Source of the DNA: CAYZXL01 sp964482435
Lineage (GTDB): Bacteria; Auribacterota; JABMQX01
Direction: 5' to 3'
DNA length: 64,000 bases
Assembly: GCA_964482435.1 (NCBI GenBank)
Contig: CAYZXL010000004.1
Span: forward strand, 110,068-174,067
Shown: positions 26,968 to 34,859 of the stretch, one piece after another
Numbering within the stretch: position 1 is the first letter of the stretch
How the letters are laid out: each line of letters starts with the position of its first letter
Program-made: the position numbers and the translations under genes
Notes under the pieces: generated by a model
Seen by the model: only the letters and a program-made list of their open reading frames with translations
The model's database searches: none
What the model was told of the DNA's origin: nothing

Positions 26968-27303
26968 TTACTCCTTTTCTGGGGAGGCCTCCTCGGCTCT
27001 TTCGCCGGCTAATCGGGCCTCTTGCTCTTTCTTCGTGACGATGAGAAAGCGCAGGATGGATACGTTCAGACGGTATCCAGCAGTCAATTCCGCCACTCGA
27101 CCCGGGGCAAGGGTGAAGTATAGCAGAAAGTAGAACGCGTCTCTGTTTTTCCCGATTGCGTAGGCAAGGCGCTTCTTGCCGAGGTGCTGAAGGTCAACGA
27201 CCTTCCCTCCCCGTTCCACGATTTCGGACTTAATGCGTTCCGTCAGAGCTTCGACCTCCGTCTCGCTCAGGGCGGGGTTCACGATGTACATCGCCTCGTA
27301 CAA
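26968..27303 (-). CDS. rpsF: 30S ribosomal protein S6
   Basis: 111 residues with MYEAMYIVNPALSETEVEAL, VVDLQHLGKKRLAYAIGKNRDAFYFLLYF and a short Glu-rich tail (AGERAEEASPEKE). Head of the rpsF-ssb-rpsR-rplI group; the gap to pth is 20 bases. Confidence 0.97.
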   Translation of the reverse strand: MYEAMYIVNPALSETEVEALTERIKSEIVERGGKVVDLQHLGKKRLAYAIGKNRDAFYFLLYFTLAPGRVAELTAGYRLNVSILRFLIVTKKEQEARLAGERAEEASPEKE

Positions 27304-27322
27304 GTTTCTCGTTGTCCTCTCT

Positions 27323-27964
27323 TTATTTATCGTTTGGTGTTATGCCAACGACTTTCTCTTTTCCCTTCTGCACTTCGTCGGGTTCTAACACCCGGTTGTA
27401 TTTATTCATCGCACCGGCGACTCCCTCCGCGATGAAATCATCCACCGCCTCCGCAGCACGCTCAATCGCCTCTCGAACGATTTGTTTTTCCTCCTCACTG
27501 AAATCACCGAGGACAAAATCGGTCATCGAGCCAGATTCTTCCTTCCCAACGCCGATTCGAAGCCTGGGAAAATCCGTCGTCCCCAGCCAGCCAATCACCG
27601 ACTTCAACCCATTATGTCCGCCGTCGCTTCCCTTGCTTCTGAGCCGCAATCGCCCCAGCGGCAGGTTCACGTCGTCCACAACGACAAGGACGTCTTTCGG
27701 ATGCACTCCGTAGAAGCCCACAGCGGACGCAACCGCCTCTCCGCTGCGGTTCATGAACGTCGTCGGAAGGACTGCGACGACCCTCTTTCCGGCGACCTCA
27801 CCCACGCCGACATACGACTTCAAGCTCCTTTTTCGACGAAAGCGTATCGAGCAGTGCTCGGCGAACGCCATCACCGCCTTATAGCCAACGTTGTGCCGGT
27901 TCTCCGCATATTCGCTTCCGGGGTTGCCCAATCCAACGACCATGAGAATGGCATCTGTCTCCAT
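27323..27964 (-). CDS. pth: Peptidyl-tRNA hydrolase
   Basis: Releases tRNA from peptidyl-tRNA dropped by stalled ribosomes. Signatures: VVGLGNPGSEYAENRHNVGY with the catalytic histidine (ENRHNVG), TFMNRSGEAV, DDVNLPLGRLRLRSKGSDGGHNGLKS. 213 residues; the C-terminal 20 residues (RVLEPDEVQKGKEKVVGIT) are an ordinary extension. Either ATG 1 or ATG 8 could start it; ATG 1 has GAGAAG before it. It follows rplY in the operon. Confidence 0.97.
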   Translation of the reverse strand: METDAILMVVGLGNPGSEYAENRHNVGYKAVMAFAEHCSIRFRRKRSLKSYVGVGEVAGKRVVAVLPTTFMNRSGEAVASAVGFYGVHPKDVLVVVDDVNLPLGRLRLRSKGSDGGHNGLKSVIGWLGTTDFPRLRIGVGKEESGSMTDFVLGDFSEEEKQIVREAIERAAEAVDDFIAEGVAGAMNKYNRVLEPDEVQKGKEKVVGITPNDK

Positions 27965-28060
27965 CGTGCTTCTCGCGGATACCGCTTTGGCCTTCCCTCG
28001 CGGAACCTCAAAGGCTCCCCAGCCTTCTGGAGATTCCTTGACCCGGCGTCAGGGCAATCG

Positions 28061-28753
28061 CTAAGCTCCTTTTTCCTCCTTCGGGGCCTCTTCTGCCTCC
28101 TCCTTCTCTTTCTTCTCCGTGATGACCTCCGGCTCGACGACCCCTTCCTCCTCCTTCTCCGTCACCGCCGCCGCTGCGACCCGCGGGACCGTGACGGACA
28201 CGACGCTGAGGTCAGGATCGTTCAATATGTGTACGTTCGGCCCGAGGTCAATGTCGCTGACGTGGACGGATTGCCCCAGCCCCAGATTGCTAATGTCAAC
28301 CTTTATCTCTTCCGGCATCTCCGTTGGCAGACAGACCACATCCAGTTCCCTGAGCGTGTGCTCGATGATGCCGCCCGCGCCGACTCCGGGGCAATCGCCT
28401 ACCGTTATGACTTGTATTCGAGTGTGGATTTTTTCAGTCAGAGAAACCTGATGGAAGTCAATGTGCAAAATGTCCCTCTTGATAGGGTCATGCTGGATTT
28501 CCGTGATAAGGGTGGGGCGGGGGACGTTCTCGTCTCCGTCTTCTATCTCCAGTGAAACCAGGACGCTCTCCAGAGAGGCTGCATGTGGGCCGTGTGTCAG
28601 GGCATGGATTTCCCTCGCGTCCAGCTCAATCGCCAGCGGCTCGATCCCTTTTCCATAGACAATGCCGGGAATCTTGCCGCTCGCCCTCGAGCGCCTGGCA
28701 GGTCCCTTCCCGCCGGTTTTTCTTATTCGCGCTTTGACTTTGATCTCTGCCAT
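28061..28753 (-). CDS. rplY: 50S ribosomal protein L25 (general stress protein Ctc)
   Basis: 230 residues: 5S rRNA-binding L25 domain (1-95, RSRASGKIPGIVYGKGIEPLAIELDAREI) and the CTC beta-barrel domain (to about 190, VRELDVVCLPTEMPEEIKVDISNLGLGQSVHVSDI), then an acidic Glu-rich tail (about 195-230, EKKEKEEAEEAPKEEKG). This long CTC form is common outside gamma-proteobacteria. GAAAGGAA precedes ATG. It lies between prs and pth as in many bacteria. Confidence 0.96.
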   Translation of the reverse strand: MAEIKVKARIRKTGGKGPARRSRASGKIPGIVYGKGIEPLAIELDAREIHALTHGPHAASLESVLVSLEIEDGDENVPRPTLITEIQHDPIKRDILHIDFHQVSLTEKIHTRIQVITVGDCPGVGAGGIIEHTLRELDVVCLPTEMPEEIKVDISNLGLGQSVHVSDIDLGPNVHILNDPDLSVVSVTVPRVAAAAVTEKEEEGVVEPEVITEKKEKEEAEEAPKEEKGA

Positions 28754-28821
28754 CTCATTCCTTTCTCATATTCGCCTTAACCCCGCGACATCTTCGCGAA
28801 GGTGCCTTCATCCGACCCGCG

Positions 28822-29760
28822 TCACGAGAAAAGGGAGCTGACCGATTCGTCCTTATGAATTCGTATCATTGCGTTGCCCAGAAGCTCCGCAACGCTCAAA
28901 ATCGTCAGCTTCAGGTCCGGGTCATTAACCAGGATCCGCACACTATCGGTAGTCACCAGCGTTTCTATTGGCGACTTTTTCAATCGCTCGACAGCCGAGT
29001 CAACGAGAATCCCGTGAATCACGAACGCTAAGATTTCTTCCGCGCCATGCTGCCGAAGCATCCTCGCTGCTTCGGTCAACGTTCCCGCCGTCGTTACGAT
29101 GTCGTCAACAAGAATGACCTTCCTCCCTCTCACATCCCCGATGACCGTGGTCGCCTCCACCTCGTACTCGCCGACCCGCCGCTTGTCAACCGTCGCCAGG
29201 GGCAGGTTCAGCTTCGTCGAGAAAAGGCTCGCCAGCTTCATGGCCCCCACATCTGGCGATACAATAATCGCGTTGTTGAGTTGAACCTTCTGCACGTACT
29301 CCTGGAAAACCGGGAAGGCATTCAGGTTGTCAACCGGAATGTCGAAGAAACCCTGCACCTGCCCTGCATGAAGGTCTATCGTCAATAACCTGTCCGCTCC
29401 CGCCGCGACCAAAAGGTTCGCCACGAGCTTCGCCGAGATTGGAACCCGCGGGAGGTCCTTCCTGTCCTGGCGCGCATAGCCGTAACAGGGAACGACCGCA
29501 GTGACCCTCTGAGCCGACGCCCGTTTCAGGGCATCAATCAACAGCAAAAGCTCCATCAGCGCTTCGTTCGGGTCGGGGACCGTCGGCTGAATGACAAAGA
29601 CGTCCCTTCCCCTCACGTTTTCCAGGATTCTCACCCGGATTTCCCCGTCGGGGAAGCGAGAAAGAATCAGCTCCCCAAAGGGCATTCCTATGCTTTTGCT
29701 AATCTTCTGACAAAGCTCAGGGTTAGCGTTCCCGGCGAAGACCTTCATCTCGCCGTGCAT
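28822..29760 (-). CDS. prs: Ribose-phosphate pyrophosphokinase
   Basis: Makes PRPP from ribose-5-phosphate and ATP for nucleotides, His and Trp. 312 residues: FPDGEIRVRI, VIQPTVPDPNEALMELLLLIDALKRASA, VPCYGYARQDRK, the catalytic loop, VDKRR and the PRPP-binding VILVDDIVTTAGTLTEAA. AAGGAGG lies seven bases before the ATG. It is the first gene of the long minus-strand run; tRNA-Gln lies just upstream. Confidence 0.98.
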   Translation of the reverse strand: MHGEMKVFAGNANPELCQKISKSIGMPFGELILSRFPDGEIRVRILENVRGRDVFVIQPTVPDPNEALMELLLLIDALKRASAQRVTAVVPCYGYARQDRKDLPRVPISAKLVANLLVAAGADRLLTIDLHAGQVQGFFDIPVDNLNAFPVFQEYVQKVQLNNAIIVSPDVGAMKLASLFSTKLNLPLATVDKRRVGEYEVEATTVIGDVRGRKVILVDDIVTTAGTLTEAARMLRQHGAEEILAFVIHGILVDSAVERLKKSPIETLVTTDSVRILVNDPDLKLTILSVAELLGNAMIRIHKDESVSSLFS

Positions 29761-29864
29761 ACACCCCTCCTTCCCTTCCGAGCAAGCCGGAAAAAGCGAC
29801 CCCCTCCGGAGTCGCGCGGTACAAACGAAAATAATTCCTTAATAAGTACTTGAGAAGTCCGAAC

Positions 29865-29939
29865 TGGCTGGGGCGGTAGGATTCGAACCTACGTGTCCGA
29901 GGACCAAAACCTCGTGTCTTACCACTTGACTACGCCCCA
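29865..29939 (-). tRNA. tRNA-Gln (anticodon TTG)
   Basis: 75 nt including an encoded CCA. The acceptor TGGGGCG pairs with CGCCCCA, the anticodon arm is CGAGG-TTTTGGT-CCTCG with anticodon TTG, the T arm is GTAGG-TTCGAAT-CCTAC, and the discriminator is G. The 3' end coordinate may be off by one base. Confidence 0.93.
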
Positions 29940-30063
29940 ATTCTCCCTGGCCTGAGGGCCGGCAGGCTTAAAGGGGCCGCCTCCGCAACGCCACAATCCA
30001 AGCTGGGCTTCCCGGCGGTGTTCATCAGTTTCTTATATAGACTTTCGCCGGAGAGCCAGTCAA

Positions 30064-30105
30064 TAAAAAAATCCCCAACGGCCGCCAAAAAACGGCTCTC
30101 GGGGC
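30064..30105 (-). terminator. Rho-independent terminator after the HEPN gene
   Basis: On the minus strand, GCCCCGAGAGCCG ... CGG ... GGGG folds into a stem with an internal bulge, followed directly by ATTTTTTTATTG. It lies 110 bases past the HEPN stop and before tRNA-Gln, so it ends the HEPN/MNT transcript. The rest of the 277-base gap between the HEPN gene and tRNA holds no gene. Confidence 0.75.
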
Positions 30106-30216
30106 TTCCGTGAGTCCAGGCTTCAAGGCGACCCAGGCGGTCGAAAGACGTTTGCGCTATTACTAAACCTGAGGGCCGGGACGCCTCACCGCTCCGTCCG
30201 CCCCGTTCCTCTCAAA

Positions 30217-30633
30217 TCAGCGGATTCGGGGGCGCCTGAAGAGTTCCGGCATGGCGCTCCTGAGCCACTTCAGAACCTGGTCGGCTGCATCCCTTGCCTC
30301 TTCGGCGTCTCCCTTTGCCGGCATCTGTCCCTCGTCAGGGTAACGGACCTCGACTGCATACGGCATTAGCAGACCAAGCACGTCCCTCAGACGCTCAGCA
30401 TCGGGTCGAAGCTGCAAGACCTTCTCCAGGATTAGAAGGAGATCATGGGTGAGGGGGTATGCTTGGCCTTTTGCCACCAGGTACGCCTTCAGGAGTTTCT
30501 CAGCCGCTTGCTGGCAGTGGAAACACACTGCATCGAAGGGAATCTTCCTCGCCCTGAGATTGTTGTCGGCGGTCAGAAGGTCATTCCTGGCTTTGAGCAG
30601 CCACTGCCGCGCCATTTCAATCTTGCCGGACAT
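30217..30633 (-). CDS. HEPN-domain protein (COG2250)
   Basis: 138 residues, all-alpha. The family core FDAVCFHCQQAAEKLLKAYLVAKG ... HDLLLILEKVL is present. HEPN/MNT pairs form a widespread toxin-antitoxin or signalling class, in which the nucleotidyltransferase can AMPylate the HEPN partner. The RNase R-x4-6-H motif of toxic HEPN proteins is not seen, so activity is uncertain. The start overlaps the MNT gene by 17 bases. Confidence 0.85.
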   Translation of the reverse strand: MSGKIEMARQWLLKARNDLLTADNNLRARKIPFDAVCFHCQQAAEKLLKAYLVAKGQAYPLTHDLLLILEKVLQLRPDAERLRDVLGLLMPYAVEVRYPDEGQMPAKGDAEEARDAADQVLKWLRSAMPELFRRPRIR

Positions 30634-30937
30634 ACACCGTCTTGCCTTCTTTCAGCACCGTCGAGACAAAGGAGACCGGCGACCTCTTCCCTTTTTTGAT
30701 TTCCTGCGGCGTGTAAACCAACAGGTCCATCGCAAACGGATGCGGGCGAATAAGTTTGTAGAGCTCGCGACTCCGCTTGAACCTGGGGAGTTGACTCTCT
30801 GCAATGATCATCAAGTCCACATCGCTGTTCTCGCCAGCGTCACCGCGGGCGTGTGACCCGAAAAGAACCACACGTTCTGCGTTCGCTGCCCGCCCGAGAA
30901 GTGCAGCGACTCGCTCTATTTCTTGCCCATCAATCAT
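30617..30937 (-). CDS. Minimal nucleotidyltransferase (MNT), HEPN partner
   Basis: 106 residues of the DNA polymerase-beta superfamily. Active-site motif GSHARGDAGENSDVDLMI has the two carboxylates of G-S-x(n)-D-x-D near residues 36-38, plus a later aspartate in FAMDLLVY. No additional domain. Paired with the HEPN gene, which it overlaps. A 238-base gap separates it from the upstream esterase and shows no gene. Confidence 0.9.
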   Translation of the reverse strand: MIDGQEIERVAALLGRAANAERVVLFGSHARGDAGENSDVDLMIIAESQLPRFKRSRELYKLIRPHPFAMDLLVYTPQEIKKGKRSPVSFVSTVLKEGKTVYVRQD

Positions 30938-31175
30938 TTCTCAACTCCCGGTCTCTTGCTGATCCTGGTCTGTCCAGTGCTCAGAACGCAACTTCAGGCA
31001 CGACTTCACCCCCTCTTAAGTATACGCGTCTTCCATTGCTTTATCAATTCCCCTGCGTTTCAGCGTCGCGCTGGCTACAAATCAGGCCTCCGGGTTGACG
31101 GTTCAGGCCATCCTTCCAGCAAGGGACGGGCGGGCCCATCTCACTCAAAGGCTCGCCGTTGTGGGGCCCGCGCAG

Positions 31176-32258
31176 CTACTTCTTTAGCCACCGGTCGAGC
31201 CATGAGAGAGTTTCCTGCCACATTTCGGCGGTGTAGTCGTGCCCGATGCCCGGATAGACGGTCCCGCGAAACCGCTCTTTTTCCCCATAAAGCCGATAGA
31301 CTTCTGCCACGAAGCTATTTATCGTCCGAACCCCCGACGCGGGCGAGCCTTCGTCTTTATCCCCGGTCAGCGTCAAAAGCGGACGCGGGGCGATAAGAGA
31401 AACGACCGCTTCCGTATCGAAGTGCTTTAACACGCCGGGCACGAAGTAGTAGATTCCGTGGTATCGCAGCCCAGCGGCTGCAATCAGGTCCTGGTATCGC
31501 GTCAGGCACGCCACGCAAACCGCCACCGTTATTCTCTTGTCGAGGGCCGCAAGCCACCAGGATCGCGTGCTTCCCATGCTCATTCCTGTCACGGCGATGC
31601 GCTCCTTGTCCACCTCCGGCCGCGAGCAGAGGTAATCAAGCGCGAGAAGGTCATCCCTCACCATCATTCCCCATAGCGTCCGCCCGTGCCAGAGGTTGAG
31701 CTTGCTCATCGTGAGTTCTTCCGCTCCGCCGGTCTCCTTCTCGCCGGCGGGTCCTTTTCCTCTCCTCTCCCCGAAGCAATAAGCGTCAATGGTGAGGACA
31801 ACGTACCCCCGCCGGGTGAGCTCCACGGCTGGCGGCGTTCCCGCAGGCCATGTCTTGAATATTTCCTCTTTTCCGTTTTCGTATTCTCCGCCGTGATAAT
31901 GGCAGTAGAGAATCGCCGGCGCCGGGGACTTCACTTCATCCGGAATGCAAAGATAGCCCGGCACAATCGCACCCGCGCCGTTGTCGAACTCGAATTTTTC
32001 GAGAGCAAATCCCTCCCGTTGCTTCTTCCAGAGCGTTCGCACGTTCAGGTTCGGCGGTCTCTCGGGCAGATCGCCAAGCAGCCGCCAGAGCGTCCGCCGC
32101 ACGGTTGCGCGCTCTTTTTTCCATCCTTTCAGGTCCTTCGGCGCGGCGAACTTCACGGAGCCCACTGGCTCCCCGCCAGCCATCGCAGAACGACCAGACA
32201 TGCTCATTCCCAGGACGAAAATGCATAGCAACTCAAATAGAACGTTTGAAATCGTCAT
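31176..32258 (-). CDS. Secreted alpha/beta-hydrolase (acetylxylan-esterase-like)
   Basis: 360 residues with a signal peptide (1-27, ending AMA). The alpha/beta-hydrolase core follows: oxyanion region ILYCHYHGGEY, nucleophile elbow GMSMGS (Ser near 229), acid in LTGDKDEGS, and histidine in YPGIGHDY. It is most like the dienelactone-hydrolase/acetylxylan-esterase group seen with polysaccharide-degrading genes. Substrate is not determined. It stands alone between the HEPN/MNT pair and a repeat-rich region. Confidence 0.85.
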   Translation of the reverse strand: MTISNVLFELLCIFVLGMSMSGRSAMAGGEPVGSVKFAAPKDLKGWKKERATVRRTLWRLLGDLPERPPNLNVRTLWKKQREGFALEKFEFDNGAGAIVPGYLCIPDEVKSPAPAILYCHYHGGEYENGKEEIFKTWPAGTPPAVELTRRGYVVLTIDAYCFGERRGKGPAGEKETGGAEELTMSKLNLWHGRTLWGMMVRDDLLALDYLCSRPEVDKERIAVTGMSMGSTRSWWLAALDKRITVAVCVACLTRYQDLIAAAGLRYHGIYYFVPGVLKHFDTEAVVSLIAPRPLLTLTGDKDEGSPASGVRTINSFVAEVYRLYGEKERFRGTVYPGIGHDYTAEMWQETLSWLDRWLKK

Positions 32259-32589
32259 CTTCCTTCCTCCAATGGCAAACTCAATAAAGTGTTCGCTCGG
32301 GCAGCCGCTTTTCGACGGGACCCCCCTGGCCCGCCGGTCGCTGCGGACGCGGCCACGTGGTTCGGTTGCTCGGGCAGAGACTGGCGGCTTTTCGCTGAGA
32401 GCGTAGATTCTGCTGCAGCCTTTCTCCGCGCCAGAGGCACTCTGCCGAGGGTTGCTCGAAGGGATTTATCACGGCTGCCGTCTCAGATGTCAATAGAATT
32501 CCGGAATCGGCCAAAGGCTTTGGCGGGGGTGCGGCCACTGTTCAGCGGTGGACTCTGAGCGTGGGCCTCACAATGGTCTATCTCCATGG

Positions 32590-33085
32590 CCGGGCGCTGT
32601 GGCTTTCAGCCCCCACGGGGGCGACACTCCCGTTGCCTCGGGCGTAAGCCCGTGGACCCCGGGGAGACCAAACCAAGTCTGAGCCTCCGCAGGAGGCGCC
32701 ACGTTCAACTCGGGCGGTGTGTCGCCCCCTGCGCGGGCTTAATTGAATTTGGGGTTCCGGTTCCACGGGCTGACGCCCGAGGCTACCTTCTTTCATCCCC
32801 TGCGGGGATTGATCCCGCCTCCGGCGGGACGGCGGGGTGTGTCGTTTGCTTTGCCCCCCTGCGCGGGGAGGCGTTACCTGTACGAACTTCACCCCTTAAG
32901 TACAGCCGCACCCAAAGCGATTGCGACCGTTGCGGCCATCGTTCGTTGGTGGTAAACTGGGATACGCACCGAAAAAAATGCTTGAGACCGGAACCGATGG
33001 TAAGGAAAGTCTTGTTATCAGCATCCGGGTGAACTCCGCAACTCCTTTATCACACGAAAAGGCAGCCCCGCCGAAGGCGGGGTTC
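32590..33085. repeat. Palindromic repeat island in an 840-base intergenic region
   Basis: The region 32259-33099 has no supported gene. It contains a chain of short GC palindromes: CCCCCACGGGGG near 32613, GGGCGTAAGCCC near 32640, GCCTCCGCAGGAGGC near 32685, CCTGCGGGG and CCCGCCTCCGGCGGG near 32805-32825, GCGCGGGGAGGCG near 32863, and finally CCCCGCCGAAGGCGGGG at 33066-33082, 17 bases before the next start codon. Open frames across it come from composition. Confidence 0.7.
32930..32958 (+). promoter_or_regulatory. Candidate sigma-70 promoter for beta-helix gene
   Basis: TTGCGG, a 17-base spacer, then TAAACT. It lies in the non-repetitive piece between two palindrome clusters, about 140 bases before the gene at 33100. 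Based on the boxes alone. Confidence 0.35.
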
Positions 33086-33099
33086 GGGCTGACTGCAAC

Positions 33100-34551
33100 G
33101 TGCGTAACGTGATTCGCTTTCTACTCACACTCACTCTTCTGGCGGGATTTGATTGTGTGTGGGCTGCGATTTTGTACGTGGGTGAGCCTGACCTGCCGGA
33201 GATGGAGAATCTCGCCGACCCCCAGCCACTGGCGAGCATCCAATCAGCGATCAATGCCGCTCGCAATGGCGACACTATCGTCGTCCAGCCGGGGAAGTAC
33301 GTCGAGAACATAGATTTTCTGGGCAAAGCCATCACCGTGCGGTCCAAAGACCCGGAAAGTCCTTCCATCGTCGCGACAACTATTATTGACGGCGGCAAAA
33401 AGGGGAGCGTCGTCACCTTTGCATCCCGGGAGGTCGAAACCTCTGTCCTTTCCGGCTTCACCGTCACGAACGGGCTTGCCGATTGGGGCGGAGGGATTTT
33501 TTGTGAGCTGTGGACAGTCCCCACCGTGCGCAATAACCGGATCGTTGAAAATACCGCGCTGCAAGGCGGAGGAGGCATTTATTGTGCCTATTCCATCACC
33601 GCCGCCCGCAACACTATTGCCTCCAACCACGCTGACGTCGTCGGCGGGGGAATCTTCGCAGACGACTCAAGCTGGCCGTTGGTGACCAGCAACTTCATCA
33701 TCAAGAATTCGGCTGGCGACTCCGGCGGAGGCATCTTCTGTTCGCGGTTCTGCATCGGCCGAATCATCAACAACACCATCGCCGATAATTCCGCCACGGT
33801 ATTGGGCGGCGGGCTTTATTGTTGGTTTGCGGCTCCGGAGGTGTGGAACTGCATCTTCTGGGGGAACGGCGACGACCTTTACGGATGGGGAGGCGGTTAT
33901 CTCTGTGTCGAAGACACCGGCGGCGAAAACGAGGGCACGGGCAATATCCACCTGAATCCCTCCTTTATCAACCGAGGACTCCAGGACTATCACCTGCTAT
34001 CGTCGTCACCCTGCATCGGCCGCGGCTCCCTGGACGCTCCTTCCATGCCGGTTCTTGACTACGACGGCGAAACAATTCCCTTCCGCACAGCACCGGACAT
34101 CGGCGCCGATGAGTTCGTGGATTCCGATTCCGACACGCTCCCCGACCTCTGGGAAAAGAAGTGGTTTGGCAATCTCACAAAAACCGCGGGGGCGGATTCG
34201 GACGCCGACCAATTGACCAACGCAAAGGAACTCGTTGCTGGAACCGATCCCACCAACGCCGACACGGACGGCGATTCTTCCCTCGACGGGGTGGAGGTCT
34301 TGGCTGGAACTGATCCCCTCGACCCAACTTCTCTGTTCGCGATTTCTTCCTTCTCGAGGTCCGCATCTCAGTTCACCCTTCGCTGGGGGAGTGTCCCCGG
34401 ACGGTGGTATCAGCTTTACATCAGCGATGACCTTCAAACTTGGTCGCAGCTCGGCTCGGCTCTTGAGGCCTCCGGCAATTCTCTCCAGCTCACTATCACC
34501 ATGTCGAAGGCAGTCCGAGTCCGCTTTTTCAAGATGAAGGTCCTGCCATAA
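33100..34551 (+). CDS. Secreted right-handed beta-helix protein with Ca-type repeats
   Basis: 483 residues: signal peptide (about 1-24), then a Pbh1/NosD-like right-handed parallel beta-helix (about 45-320) with TIQSAINAARNGDTIVVQPGKYVENI and repeating NNxI-x-NxA-GGGI units. DSDADQLTNAKELVAGTDP and DTDGDSSLDGVEVLAGTDP (about 362-405) are thrombospondin-type-3-like calcium repeats; the last 75 residues form a beta-sandwich tail (TLRWGSVPGRWYQLYISDD). Carbohydrate binding or lyase activity is possible, but no catalytic site is recognised. It starts at GTG with no good ribosome site; a second GTG three codons on is possible. A palindromic repeat ends 17 bases upstream. Confidence 0.88.
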   Translation: MRNVIRFLLTLTLLAGFDCVWAAILYVGEPDLPEMENLADPQPLASIQSAINAARNGDTIVVQPGKYVENIDFLGKAITVRSKDPESPSIVATTIIDGGKKGSVVTFASREVETSVLSGFTVTNGLADWGGGIFCELWTVPTVRNNRIVENTALQGGGGIYCAYSITAARNTIASNHADVVGGGIFADDSSWPLVTSNFIIKNSAGDSGGGIFCSRFCIGRIINNTIADNSATVLGGGLYCWFAAPEVWNCIFWGNGDDLYGWGGGYLCVEDTGGENEGTGNIHLNPSFINRGLQDYHLLSSSPCIGRGSLDAPSMPVLDYDGETIPFRTAPDIGADEFVDSDSDTLPDLWEKKWFGNLTKTAGADSDADQLTNAKELVAGTDPTNADTDGDSSLDGVEVLAGTDPLDPTSLFAISSFSRSASQFTLRWGSVPGRWYQLYISDDLQTWSQLGSALEASGNSLQLTITMSKAVRVRFFKMKVLP

Positions 34552-34603
34552 GCATCGAGCATACTCTGGCGTCTCTTGAACGGGCGCGGCTGTATTTTGG
34601 TGG

Positions 34604-34676
34604 CATGGGCATCTTGCCCATGTTCCCGCCGAAGGCGGGACCCAACATCAATCCCGCCCCGCGTTCCGCGGGGGAC
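34604..34676. repeat. Palindromes between beta-helix gene and ftsY
   Basis: ATGGGCATCTTGCCCAT, CCCGCCGAAGGCGGG and CCCCGCGTTCCGCGGGG follow one another. The first two also occur at 9486-9540 in the same order, and the last recurs at 14560 and 34794. Multi-element arrangement suggests joint copying. Confidence 0.65.
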
Positions 34677-34771
34677 CACGAGAAGAGCTCAGGTCGAGGC
34701 TCCAAATCTACCACCCATTCGTAGCCACACCCCTTCGAAAGAATGAACCCTCTCGCCCGGCAGGCTTTTGC

Positions 34772-34777
34772 TATAAT
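34772..34777 (+). promoter_or_regulatory. Candidate -10 box of ftsY
   Basis: A perfect TATAAT in TTTGCTATAATCAGG, 83 bases before the ftsY ATG. A -35 hexamer at optimal spacing is weak (CCCTCT region), so the TG-less box is suggestive rather than proven. Confidence 0.4.
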
Positions 34778-34859
34778 CAGGTCAAACACCCGCCCCGCGT
34801 TCCGCGGGGGACCTGCACAAGGTTTCTCGTCCTCGTTGCCACAGGAGTGATTTTCAGGC

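Noticed and set aside
32586..33032. 148-codon plus-strand frame in the palindrome island
   Set aside because: Its sequence consists of translated palindromes with no coding pattern.
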